Source: CAWKOH01 sp963851245 (GTDB taxonomy: Bacteria > Actinomycetota > Acidimicrobiia > Acidimicrobiales > Palsa-688). Taken from it: a stretch of DNA of 64,000 nt. The position numbers were made by a program, and so were the translations under genes. Where the stretch lies: positions 124,001-188,000 of the forward strand of contig CAWKOH010000001.1 of NCBI GenBank assembly GCA_963851245.1. The letters run 5' to 3'. Every line of letters starts with the position of its first letter. The stretch's first letter is position 1. Positions 43,955 through 52,164 of this stretch are shown piece by piece. Below the pieces are notes generated by a model. It saw only the letters and a program-made list of their open reading frames with translations, did not search any database and was not told where the DNA came from.

Positions 43955-46384
43955 TTACTTAGATGCTTCGGTCAGCAGGCCCTTTTCGATAAGCAGGTCG
44001 ACCTCCCGTTGGCTGTAGCCCAGCAACGAAGCGCAGATCTCGCGGGTATGTTCGCCGAGGAATGGGGCCGGTGCAGTGATGGGGTCGGGAAGCCGACTGG
44101 CATGAAAGGCGGGACCTTCCAGGAGAATCGGCCCGACACCGGGCTGGTCGATCTCGAGAATGTACCCGCGAGAGCGAAGGTGCGGATCCTTCGGCTGATC
44201 ACTCATGTACATCATCATGCCGGCCGGAACGCCTTGCGCCTGCAGAAGCGTCATGACATCCCTGTCGGTGCGCTGTGCCGTCCACGAGGAGATGCGAGCG
44301 TCGATCACGTCCTGACGGCGATTGCGACCGGCCGCCGTCGCCAGGTCGGGGTCCTCGGCCCAAGCCGGGTGGCCCATCGCTTTCACCAAGCCCTGCCACT
44401 CAGAATCGCTTCGGCAGGTGATCGCACACCATCGCTGCGTGCCCTGGCAGGGGTACACACCCCAGGGTGCGCCGCGCGTCGAACGGTTGCCCTGTGGTTG
44501 CACCGACCCCGGTTCCAGGGACTCTTTCAGGAACAGGTCGGCCAGAAGGTTCAACGCCATCTCCGCCTGCACGATCTCGACGTGACGAGCGCGGTCGGAG
44601 TCGCGGCGCTGGGCGATCAGGTCGGCCGCCACCGTCAGGGCCCCGAGGCGACCGACGAAGTGATCCGGAAAGGCGACGTTCTGAGGGACCGGGGCCGCGG
44701 CGTCCGGGAAGCTCCATAGCCAGCTCATGCCGCCCGGAAGCTGTGTGTTAGATCCATAGCCGCGCCAGTGGGACCACGGGCCACGCCGACCCATGGTCTG
44801 GCTCGAGACGATGAGCAGGGACGGGTTGACAGCCCGTATCTGGTCGGGACCCAGCCCGAACCGCTCCAGCGTGCCGGGCGCCAGGTTCTCGAGGACGACA
44901 TGAGCGCCCTTCAACAGCTCCTTGACGATGTCAGCCCCGGCCGGATCGGTGAAATCAACACCGATGCTGCGGGTGGTCCGGTTCGAGGAGGAAAACACAC
45001 TTCCCATGCCGTTGGGACCGCCGAGCTGGCGGAACAGGTCGATGCGCTTCGGACTCTCGACCCGGATCACATCCGCGCCATACTCGGCCAGCAACCGGCC
45101 CATTTCGGGTACGGCGCCCGCCACCCCGAACTCGATGACCCGCAATCCCGAATAAGGACGGCCGGGAGGCGCCTTGGCCTCGCCCTCCCTCCCAGAAGCT
45201 ACCGGCGGCCACTGGGCGCCGAGAACCTCCTCGTCGGACGGAGCCGGAGCTGGGCTGCGGTAACCGACCCTTCGCCCGTCGGCCACGACGAAACCGCTGG
45301 CAAATCGACCGGTACGGCCCGAGGACAGCTCACCATCCGTGAATGAACCGAGAATTCGGAACTGCTCGGCATCGAGAACCTCCGCAGGCGAGAGCATCGG
45401 CGTGACCGGTATGCCTCGCTTTTGGCCCTCGACGGCAAGATCGATCATCGTCCTGTCCCGGAAGAACTCGACGAAGACCGGCCGCAACAGATCGTCGAAG
45501 AGCTCGATACGAGTCCGTGATTCTTCCCAGTACTCCTGGTCGAGCAGTTCTTCCGCCATGCCGGAGTCAGTGATCCACGTTCGCACCTTGCGCCACTCGG
45601 CCAGCGTGACCATGCCGACCCGGACGTACCCGTCCAGACAGGGGAGGATGGGATACACCTTGCCGCCCCCGTCGCGTACCTCGTTGTACAGCCCCAGCTT
45701 GCTAATCACCGAATAGCTCGTCAGCCCCCAGTCGGTCAGCTGAGCGACCGCCTCCATCACACCCATGTCTATGTACTGCCCGACCCCTGTGTTACACCTC
45801 TCCAGGTAGGCGGTCAGAACGGCGAAGGCGGCCCCGGCACCAACCATATCGTAGGCCAGAGAGCCCGGGGGCAGCACCGGGGGGAACTCCGGTACACCGG
45901 CTCGAAAGAGCACCCAGGCCATGGCCTCCATGACCGGATCGGTGGCTACGAATCCGCGATAAGGGCCGGTCTGACCAAAATCGGATACAGAGATTGCGAT
46001 CAGCCGCGTCAGGCGATCGACCATCTTCCTCGGGTCGAGACCAAGAGCAGCCAGCTCGCCGGGCCGGCCCGTCTCGATCCAGATGTCGGCACCCTCCAGC
46101 AGCGCAATCAGCTTCTCCCTGCCGGTTGTATCCCCGAGGTCGACGCTCAGACCACGCTTGTTCGAGTTGCGCACCTCGAAGTAGAGGCTGGTGTCGCCAT
46201 GGAACGGTGGCAACCGCCTTGATCGCGCTCCCTCCTTCGGCTCCACCCGGATGACATCGGCCCCCAGATCGGCTAACAAGCGGCCGGCCAGTTCCGCCTT
46301 CTCGTCGGCCATGTCGACGACCCGAATCCCGTGAAGGGGCCGATACGGGTCGCGGCCGAATGGATCCGAAGGCGAACCACTCAC
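43955..46384 (-). CDS. Two-domain CaiB/BaiF CoA-transferase
   Basis: Tandem family III CoA-transferase of 809 aa. Half 1 has GIRVVDMADEKAELAGRLLADLGADVIRVEP and the Asp motif LAYDMVGAGAAFA; half 2 has GLRVIEFGVAGAVPEMGRLLAEYGADVIRVES and PDHFVGRLGALTVA with Asp. In half 2 the usual (S/T)R(W/F)xAGP start is altered. The gene is convergent with the synthetase pair and divergent from an SDR, with the CTATC-N8-GATAG-type site between. It is more diverged from the other two fusions than they are from each other. Predicted role: activation of an acid by CoA transfer. Confidence 0.88.
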   Translation of the reverse strand: MSGSPSDPFGRDPYRPLHGIRVVDMADEKAELAGRLLADLGADVIRVEPKEGARSRRLPPFHGDTSLYFEVRNSNKRGLSVDLGDTTGREKLIALLEGADIWIETGRPGELAALGLDPRKMVDRLTRLIAISVSDFGQTGPYRGFVATDPVMEAMAWVLFRAGVPEFPPVLPPGSLAYDMVGAGAAFAVLTAYLERCNTGVGQYIDMGVMEAVAQLTDWGLTSYSVISKLGLYNEVRDGGGKVYPILPCLDGYVRVGMVTLAEWRKVRTWITDSGMAEELLDQEYWEESRTRIELFDDLLRPVFVEFFRDRTMIDLAVEGQKRGIPVTPMLSPAEVLDAEQFRILGSFTDGELSSGRTGRFASGFVVADGRRVGYRSPAPAPSDEEVLGAQWPPVASGREGEAKAPPGRPYSGLRVIEFGVAGAVPEMGRLLAEYGADVIRVESPKRIDLFRQLGGPNGMGSVFSSSNRTTRSIGVDFTDPAGADIVKELLKGAHVVLENLAPGTLERFGLGPDQIRAVNPSLLIVSSQTMGRRGPWSHWRGYGSNTQLPGGMSWLWSFPDAAAPVPQNVAFPDHFVGRLGALTVAADLIAQRRDSDRARHVEIVQAEMALNLLADLFLKESLEPGSVQPQGNRSTRGAPWGVYPCQGTQRWCAITCRSDSEWQGLVKAMGHPAWAEDPDLATAAGRNRRQDVIDARISSWTAQRTDRDVMTLLQAQGVPAGMMMYMSDQPKDPHLRSRGYILEIDQPGVGPILLEGPAFHASRLPDPITAPAPFLGEHTREICASLLGYSQREVDLLIEKGLLTEASK

Positions 46385-46420
46385 ACCCTTAACCTCCCTC
46401 CGGCTGACGCCGCTGCCTCG

Positions 46421-46438
46421 GTATCTTCGAATTGATAG
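46421..46438. promoter_or_regulatory. Inverted repeat GTATC-N8-GATAG, candidate operator
   Basis: GTATC TTCGAATT GATAG matches the sites at 15230 and 35930 in nine of the ten arm bases. It lies between the divergent CoA-transferase (start 46384) and SDR (start 46520) genes. The T-rich arms could also overlap a promoter -10 box. Confidence 0.45.
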
Positions 46439-46519
46439 AAGTGTAACCTTGCAGCCGGCGCGGCCAGAAGCCAGGGCGCGTACCGACGATCAGAGTGGAC
46501 GGGACTCGGAAGGGGACGG

Positions 46520-47290
46520 ATGGATCGTTCGAAGCTCTCAGCGCTGTTCGACCTCACGGGTCGCGTGGCCATCGTCACCGGCGGCACGAGGGGGATCGGG
46601 CTGTCGATCGCCGAGGGCCTAGCCGCCTCCGGGGCGTCGGTGGTGGTAGCCAGCCGGAAAGCGGATGCCTGCCGGAAGGCCGAGGAGCATCTGAACGACA
46701 TGGGGGTGGAGGCGTTGGGGGTGCCCACCCACATGGGCGACCTCAAGCAGATTGCCAGCTTGGTCGCGAGGACAGCCGAACGGTTCGGACGAATCGATGT
46801 GATTGTCAATAACGCGGCCAATCCGCTGACCCAACCGGTCGGATCCTTTACTCCGGAGGCCTGGGAGAAGTCGATGAGTGTGAACCTCCGGGGGCCGGTC
46901 TTCCTCGTCCAGGACGCCCTCCCCTACCTGGAGGCAAGTGGTCACGCCTCGGTCATCAATGTGATCACCGCCGGCGTATTCATGTTCTCTCCGGGACAAT
47001 CCATATATGTGGCCGCCAAGTCCGCCCTCATGTCTATGACACGGGCCATGGCCGCGGCTTATGCGCCCGCAGGTATCCGGGTGAACGCGTTGGCTCCCGG
47101 AACCACCGACACCGACATGGTCCGTAATACCGGACCGGAGTCGGTCGCCTCCATGACCGAATCAAGCCGTCTTCGCCGGCTGGCGCACCCCGACGAGATG
47201 GTCGGGCCGGCGCTTCTCCTGGCATCGGACGCAGGCAGCTACGTTACCGGTCAGGTCCTGCTAGTGGACGGGGCCCTGGCCGCCAACTGA
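46520..47290 (+). CDS. Short-chain dehydrogenase/reductase (SDR)
   Basis: Classical SDR of 256 aa. Seen: VTGGTRGIGLSI, ASRK after beta-2 where Arg/Lys suggests NADP(H), NNAANP, the segment IVxV-like NVITAGVF, YVAAK as YxxxK, and YVTGQVLLVDG. The catalytic Ser region reads NVITAG, with Thr instead of Ser. A GGAAGGGG site precedes the ATG. It is divergent from the 43955-46384 CoA-transferase and convergent with the FlK-like thioesterase. Likely a ketoreductase or alcohol dehydrogenase. Confidence 0.9.
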   Translation: MDRSKLSALFDLTGRVAIVTGGTRGIGLSIAEGLAASGASVVVASRKADACRKAEEHLNDMGVEALGVPTHMGDLKQIASLVARTAERFGRIDVIVNNAANPLTQPVGSFTPEAWEKSMSVNLRGPVFLVQDALPYLEASGHASVINVITAGVFMFSPGQSIYVAAKSALMSMTRAMAAAYAPAGIRVNALAPGTTDTDMVRNTGPESVASMTESSRLRRLAHPDEMVGPALLLASDAGSYVTGQVLLVDGALAAN

Positions 47291-47308
47291 GTGCTCAGAC
47301 GAGGTTGC

Positions 47309-47692
47309 TCAGTTCTCCCGAGGGGCCATGCGGGCCAGGCTCACGACGGCCCGCTGATGGGTCCCCCGACTGACGGGCCCGCCCGGACCGTCCACCTCGA
47401 CGTCGAAGTTGAGCCGCCGCTTCTCGATGGAGGCGAGACGGCACCGGATGACGAACCGCTCTCCCTCGCGAACGGCGCCCTGGTGGCTCACGCACACGTG
47501 AGTGCCCACCGTGGTCTCGCCTTCGTCCAGGTGAGGCGCGGCGGCCAGCAGGCAGGCGCCCTCGATAAGCCCGACCATGGTTGGCGTGGACAGAACCGCC
47601 ACAGGAAGATGCGGAGCCGACATGCGTTTGGTGACGGTGTGCTCGGCCACATTGTCGAGGCCTACCGCAAGGGTGTCTTTCACGCACACCAT
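47309..47692 (-). CDS. FlK-like hotdog thioesterase
   Basis: A 127-aa hotdog thioesterase close in pattern to fluoroacetyl-CoA thioesterase FlK. Seen: AVLSTPTMVGLIEGACLLAAAPHL with a Thr and Glu matching the catalytic Thr and Glu of FlK, TVGTHVCVSHQGAV with the matching His, and RLNFDVEVDGPGGPVSRGTHQRAVV, the conserved GTHxRAVV end. All three catalytic positions are kept. Hydrolysis of a short acyl-CoA (release of a product or a trapped CoA ester) is likely; fluoroacetyl-CoA is not implied. No clear ribosome site precedes the ATG at 47692. A nearby ATG 23 codons further in is less likely. Confidence 0.82.
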   Translation of the reverse strand: MVCVKDTLAVGLDNVAEHTVTKRMSAPHLPVAVLSTPTMVGLIEGACLLAAAPHLDEGETTVGTHVCVSHQGAVREGERFVIRCRLASIEKRRLNFDVEVDGPGGPVSRGTHQRAVVSLARMAPREN

Positions 47693-47804
47693 TGTTATTG
47701 GTTCTGTCAGGCTGGAACGAGCCGGTGGCCACCCACGCCAGGAAGCAGGTCCATCGGCGAGAAATCAACCGACTAGGTGAGGGAGGGTAGTCATCGACTC
47801 CGAG

Positions 47805-48569
47805 TTGGACTTCACCGGAAAGACGATGCTCGTGACCGGATCGGGCCGGAACATCGGCCGGGCCATCGTCCTGGAGTTCGCCCGCCGGGGCGCCAACGTG
47901 GTAATCAACGCTCGCACGAACCTTGATGAAGCTCGGGCGGTCGAGGAAGAAGCCCGCCGGCTGGGTGCCCGCACCCTGGTGGTCATGGGAGAGGTGGCCG
48001 ATCGAACTGTTGTGCTCGACATGAAAACCAGGGCCGAAGCCGCATTCGGGCGGGTGGACATGTATGTGAGCAATGCCGCCCGCCGACCGAACAAGGACTT
48101 CTGGGATACGACGGACGAGGACTGGCATTACTACCTGAATCAGCAGCTGACCGCATCCTGGTACCTGGCCAAGGCCTTCGCTCCCGGCATGCGCGATGCC
48201 GGCTTCGGCCGCATCATTCACGTCAACGGCCCGGACGGATACAGCGGCGGCTGGACCCGGGTCCCGCACTCGACCGCCAAGGGAGGCCTCCGTGCCCTCA
48301 CCAAGTCCCTCGCGGCCGGTCTGGGCCGATACGGGATCACTGTCAACGACATAAATCCGGGATACACCGAGACCGTGCGGGATCCCGAAACGCATCCCTT
48401 TCTCATCGGCGAGCAGAACCGGCAACGAGTCCTGTCCCGTATTCCCATCGGGCGCGGCACAGAACCCGAGGAGCTGGCCTTCGCCTGCGCCTTCCTCTGC
48501 TCGGCCCCCGCCATGTGCATTACGGGATCCATCATCCACGTCGACGGTGGGATGTCGATGCTCGGGTAA
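47805..48569 (+). CDS. SDR-fold protein with altered active site
   Basis: SDR-fold protein of 254 aa. Seen: VTGSGRNIGRAIVLEFARRGANVVINART (NAD(P)-binding), VSNAARRP, HVNGPDGYSGGWTRVPHSTAKGGL, INPGYTETVRD, and GSIIHVDGGMSM. The expected YxxxK is HSTAK, so the catalytic Tyr is His, and the catalytic Ser region reads HVNGPD. Either a Tyr elsewhere (GYSGG) takes over or the enzyme is not a normal oxidoreductase. The start is uncertain: TTG at 47805 is the first usual start in frame, while a GGAGGG site lies nearer 47793. Followed 51 bases later by the cyclase-family gene. Confidence 0.82.
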   Translation: MDFTGKTMLVTGSGRNIGRAIVLEFARRGANVVINARTNLDEARAVEEEARRLGARTLVVMGEVADRTVVLDMKTRAEAAFGRVDMYVSNAARRPNKDFWDTTDEDWHYYLNQQLTASWYLAKAFAPGMRDAGFGRIIHVNGPDGYSGGWTRVPHSTAKGGLRALTKSLAAGLGRYGITVNDINPGYTETVRDPETHPFLIGEQNRQRVLSRIPIGRGTEPEELAFACAFLCSAPAMCITGSIIHVDGGMSMLG

Positions 48570-48620
48570 GTCATACTTACGGTCTCTCCCTGTCCTGAGC
48601 GATGAACGAGAGGAACTGTC

Positions 48621-49598
48621 GTGCCGGAGCCGTTGCCCAGCTATACCGAACTTCCAGTACGCGTTGGCGCCCCCCCGGGCTCCTCCTGGGGCCTGTGGGG
48701 CGAGAACGACGTCCTGGGAACGCTCAACCTGCTCACTCCCGAGCGGGTCATAACTGCGATAGCAGGGGTGCGACGGGGGGCAGTGTTCAACCTGAACCTG
48801 GAGATGGAGCTGCCGGACCCGCCCCTATACCGTCGCTCGCGGACAGTGCACGAGGTACGTGGTGGGGGGAACACTCTCGACGACACGCTCTCGGGCTACA
48901 ACACACAGAGCTCCACCCAGTGGGACGGCTTCCGCCACGTCCGCCACCTGGTTCACGGCTACTACAACGGCTTGGAGAGCGACGAGCACGGCGTTCACCA
49001 CTGGGCGCGACGCGGCATCGTGGGCCGAGGGGTCCTCGTGGACGTCGGCCGCTGGCGAGAGGCGCAGGGGCGCCCGCTGCAGTGTGGCGAGCCCGATGCC
49101 ATCGAGCCGGAGGAGATCATTGCAACGCTGGACGCCCAGCACACAGGGGTGGCGTCTGGTGACCTGCTGCTCATCCGGACTGGCTGGACGGACTGGTACC
49201 GGCGCCTTGATCAGGAGGCACGCCACGAACTCGGCATGGCCAGACTGGCGCCGTCCTGCGGTCTGCGCCCGGGCGAGTCCACCGCCGCCATGCTGTGGGA
49301 CCTCCACGTCTCCGCTGTCGCCAGTGACTCTCCGGCGTTCGAAATCCTGCCTTTTGGTGGCCTGGCCGATCCGGACGAGGCCAGAGCGGTCATGAGTGAT
49401 CCCCTCCGAGGCCCCGACGCCTTCCTTCACTTCCGGCTGCTGGGTCTTCTCGGAATACCGATCGGTGAGATGTGGGACCTCGACGCCCTGGCTGACGATT
49501 GTGCCCAGGACCGTAGTTACCATTGCCTGGTCGTGTCCTCGCCCCTGAACCTCGATCGAGGCGTGGGCAGCCCGGCCAACGCCGTCGCCATCAAATGA
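48621..49598 (+). CDS. Cyclase-family hydrolase
   Basis: Cyclase-family (PF04199) protein of 325 aa. Seen: GENDVLGTLNLLTPERV, which parallels the 2939-3877 protein; the metal region SSTQWDGFRHVRHLVHGYY, where STQWD replaces the usual GTHxD and the final His is kept; and SGDLLLIRTGW. This is the W-containing subgroup, in which the first ligand pair differs. It is 325 versus 312 aa for the other member. GTG start with GAGAGG at eight-base spacing. Its stop overlaps the start of the nitroreductase gene (ATGA). Likely a ring-opening or amide/ester hydrolase. Confidence 0.85.
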   Translation: MPEPLPSYTELPVRVGAPPGSSWGLWGENDVLGTLNLLTPERVITAIAGVRRGAVFNLNLEMELPDPPLYRRSRTVHEVRGGGNTLDDTLSGYNTQSSTQWDGFRHVRHLVHGYYNGLESDEHGVHHWARRGIVGRGVLVDVGRWREAQGRPLQCGEPDAIEPEEIIATLDAQHTGVASGDLLLIRTGWTDWYRRLDQEARHELGMARLAPSCGLRPGESTAAMLWDLHVSAVASDSPAFEILPFGGLADPDEARAVMSDPLRGPDAFLHFRLLGLLGIPIGEMWDLDALADDCAQDRSYHCLVVSSPLNLDRGVGSPANAVAIK

Positions 49599-50323
49599 GC
49601 AACCTCGAAGAAGCACCCCTCCCGGCGGACCAGGTGGGACTCCTCGAGGGGCTGACGACGACGCGGGCCATACGCCGGTACCGCCCCGAGCCCGTTCCGC
49701 CCGAAGCGCTGCGAGCGATGCTGTTCGCGGCGACGCGAGCGCCGAGCGGATCCAACCGTCAGCCCTTCCGATTCATCGTCCTCACGGACACTCCGGCCGC
49801 GGCTCAAGCCAAGCGCCTCATCGGGGAGGCGGCCAGGCGTATCTGGACTTCCAAGAGCGACGCCGACGGCTACCAACGCGGCAGCGGGGTCGAAGCCTCC
49901 TCGCCGAAGGCCCGAATGGCTCGAGCCATGCAGGATTTCGTCGATCATTTCGAGGACGTCCCGGTCCTGATTCTCCCGTGCCTGGTCCGCTACCGGCAGC
50001 CCACGCCGACGGAGGGGGCCTCCATCTATCCGGCCTGTCAGAACCTTCTGCTTGCCGCCCGAGCGCTCGGCTTCGGCGGGGTATTCACGGGCTGGAATCA
50101 TCCCGTCGATGCCGAGCTGCGGCAGTTGCTGCGCATTCCCGAAGGAGCGTTCGTGGCCGGCACCATCACGCTGGGCCGGCCTACCGGGGGACATGGCCCG
50201 GTCCGCCGCCGGCCTCTGTCGGAGCTGGTCTTCGGCGACCAGTGGGGCGAAGCGCCGGCCTGGGCCGTCGACCCACCTGGTACCGAGCACACCGCCGCCG
50301 GGCCCCCCAAGGTGCACTCGTGA
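49595..50323 (+). CDS. Nitroreductase-family flavoprotein
   Basis: FMN-dependent nitroreductase-fold protein of 242 aa. Seen: TTRAIRRYRPEPVPPEALRAML (residues 22-43, R(S/A)xRxY motif), ATRAPSGSNRQPFRFIVL (FMN phosphate), a central PVLILPCLV, ASIYPACQNLLLAARALGFGGVFTGW with the conserved ALGxG(x)xT element, and a C-terminal FVAGTITLGRPTGGHGPVRRRPLSELV. It starts inside the stop of the cyclase gene, so translation is coupled. It resembles the 7238-7912 protein in fold but is longer. Substrate unknown; reductive or dehydrogenating action on the ring substrate is possible. Confidence 0.87.
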   Translation: MSNLEEAPLPADQVGLLEGLTTTRAIRRYRPEPVPPEALRAMLFAATRAPSGSNRQPFRFIVLTDTPAAAQAKRLIGEAARRIWTSKSDADGYQRGSGVEASSPKARMARAMQDFVDHFEDVPVLILPCLVRYRQPTPTEGASIYPACQNLLLAARALGFGGVFTGWNHPVDAELRQLLRIPEGAFVAGTITLGRPTGGHGPVRRRPLSELVFGDQWGEAPAWAVDPPGTEHTAAGPPKVHS

Positions 50324-50360
50324 GGCTGCGGACCAGGCACACGACAGCAAGGAGGCAGAA

Positions 50361-51236
50361 GTGGCATTAGCGGCCACGGTTCTGGTGGATGGTTTCGTCT
50401 TCACGGAGGGCCCCAGGTGGCGTGACGGAAGGTTGTGGTTCAGCGACATACACGGGCATGCCGTCGTGGCGACAACCCCCGCCGGTGAATCGGAAGTCAT
50501 CGTGAAGGTGGACGCCGACGACCCCTCCGGTCTCGGTTGGCTTCCGGACGGGCGGCTTCTGATCGTGGGGATGGAGCGGCAGCAGATCCTCCGCCTCGAG
50601 TCGAGCGGAGAGCTCGTCTGTCATGCCGACCTGTCCGGCCAGGCGCGGGGATCACTCAACGACATGATCGTCACCAACGACGGAGTTGCCTACGTCGGCG
50701 ACATGGGAATGAAGCTTTGGGAGGACGGCCCCCGGCGCCCGGGCCAGACGTTCTGCGTATGGCCGGACGGCTCCTTCACAGTCGCCGCCGACGAGCTGCG
50801 TTCACCAAACGGTCACATACTTACCGCCGACGAGTCCGTCCTCATCGTGGCCGAGAGCGGCGGGCACCGCCTGACCGCCTTCGACCGATCGCCATCAGGA
50901 GAGCTTTCCAACCAGAGGACCTACGCCGAGCTGCTCCCGGCCAGCTCGGACGTGCCTGTGTCCGCTCCGGACGGAATCTGCCTCGACTCCGAGGGCGCGG
51001 TATGGGTGGCCGACCCGGTGGGCTGCCGGGTGCTGCGGGTGCTCCCCGGCGGCACCGTGACCGACATCATCGGGTACTCCCGGGACGTCCCGGTGGCATG
51101 CGCCCTGGGAGGGGTCGACCGGCGCACCCTGTATATATGCGCAGCCCACGCCTGGCAGAAGGAGAAGCTGGCCGGCACCCGGACGGGCCGGATCGACCAG
51201 GTCGCGGTGACCGTTGGCGGCGCCGGCAAGCCATGA
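50361..51236 (+). CDS. SMP-30/gluconolactonase-like beta-propeller hydrolase
   Basis: A 291-aa protein of the SMP-30/gluconolactonase/LRE family, a six-bladed propeller with one divalent metal. Seen: VFTEGPRWRDGRLWFSDI (Glu ligand), SLNDMIVTNDGVAYVGD (Asn ligand), RSPNGHILTADESVLIVAES (Asn), and SAPDGICLDSEGAVWVADP (Asp ligand). All four metal ligands are present. The GTG start has AGGAGG six bases upstream; earlier in-frame codons overlap the nitroreductase gene. It lies between the nitroreductase and an SDR. A lactonase acting after a Baeyer-Villiger step is a reasonable inference but remains unproven. Confidence 0.9.
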   Translation: MALAATVLVDGFVFTEGPRWRDGRLWFSDIHGHAVVATTPAGESEVIVKVDADDPSGLGWLPDGRLLIVGMERQQILRLESSGELVCHADLSGQARGSLNDMIVTNDGVAYVGDMGMKLWEDGPRRPGQTFCVWPDGSFTVAADELRSPNGHILTADESVLIVAESGGHRLTAFDRSPSGELSNQRTYAELLPASSDVPVSAPDGICLDSEGAVWVADPVGCRVLRVLPGGTVTDIIGYSRDVPVACALGGVDRRTLYICAAHAWQKEKLAGTRTGRIDQVAVTVGGAGKP

Positions 51237-51293
51237 GCACCGAACCAACCGCTCGGCAATCGGCCGACAGTCAATGACCGCAGGAGGACTTTC

Positions 51294-52154
51294 GTGAACG
51301 AGCTCGATGGAAAAGTCGCCGTGATAACCGGAGCCGGAAGCGGCATTGGGCGGGCGACGGCCCGACTGCTCGCGGATTCCGGAATGAAAGTGGTTATGGC
51401 CGACATCGACAAGGAAGCCCTCGATGCGACTGTGAAGGGAATCCGGGTAGGCGGGCACCAGGCAACCGGAGTCGTCACCGACGTAGCGGATTTCGCCTCG
51501 ATGCAGCAGCTGGCGGCGTCCGCATACGCCGAATACGGAGTCGTTCATGTGCTTCACCTGAACGCCGGGATCGCCAGCGGGGCCTCCCTGTTCGACGCTG
51601 CCACCGACGACTGGGAGCGCATCCTCGGCGTCAACTTGAAAGGAGTGGCCTGGGGGATCAAGGCCTTCATCCAGAGGATGGTGGACTCCGATGTCGACGG
51701 CTATGTGATCGCCACCAGCTCCGGGGCCGGTACCGAGGGTACGACCTACCACACTCCCGGCTATGCGGCCACCAAGATCGGGGTCATGTCGATCATGGAG
51801 TGCCTGTACGGTCAGCTGCGGGACCGGCAGTCGCGCATAAGGGCGGGCGTGCTGTTCCCCCCCTTGACCGCCACCAACCTCTCGGGAAGCCCAGAAATGA
51901 TGAAGCAGGTCGAGGGCCTCCTCCGGTCCAGAGGGGTGCCGGCCACACTGATCGAGCCGGATCAGGTCGCCCGGCTGGTGCTGGACGGGATCAAGCGTGA
52001 GCGGTTCTTCTTCCGGGTCGGCCCGGAGGAATCAGACCGGTTCTTCGACGGCGCACTGTCGGACGGAGGGTTATTCGAGTGGAATGAGCGCATCATCAGG
52101 GCGCGTGCCGAGCAGTACCTGACCGACGGGAGCCCGGACCCCTACCTGTGGTGA
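51294..52154 (+). CDS. Short-chain dehydrogenase/reductase (SDR)
   Basis: Classical SDR of 286 aa. Seen: VITGAGSGIGRATARLLADSG, MADIDKEA with acidic residues after beta-2 (NAD likely), LNAGIASG in place of NNAG, ATSSGAGTEG with the Ser, YAATK as YxxxK, and a C-terminal extension (EPDQVARLVLDGIKRERFFFRV). The usual VDGG end is missing, replaced by the longer tail typical of some hydroxysteroid-type SDRs. GTG start with GGAGG upstream. It is the last gene of the rightward run from 47805 and is convergent with the single-domain CoA-transferase. Confidence 0.89.
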   Translation: MNELDGKVAVITGAGSGIGRATARLLADSGMKVVMADIDKEALDATVKGIRVGGHQATGVVTDVADFASMQQLAASAYAEYGVVHVLHLNAGIASGASLFDAATDDWERILGVNLKGVAWGIKAFIQRMVDSDVDGYVIATSSGAGTEGTTYHTPGYAATKIGVMSIMECLYGQLRDRQSRIRAGVLFPPLTATNLSGSPEMMKQVEGLLRSRGVPATLIEPDQVARLVLDGIKRERFFFRVGPEESDRFFDGALSDGGLFEWNERIIRARAEQYLTDGSPDPYLW

Positions 52155-52164
52155 GCCGGCCGGG

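Noticed and set aside
47295..48539. Minus-strand frame of 414 codons
   Set aside because: Antisense to the SDR at 47805 in GC-rich DNA; it has no recognisable family motifs.
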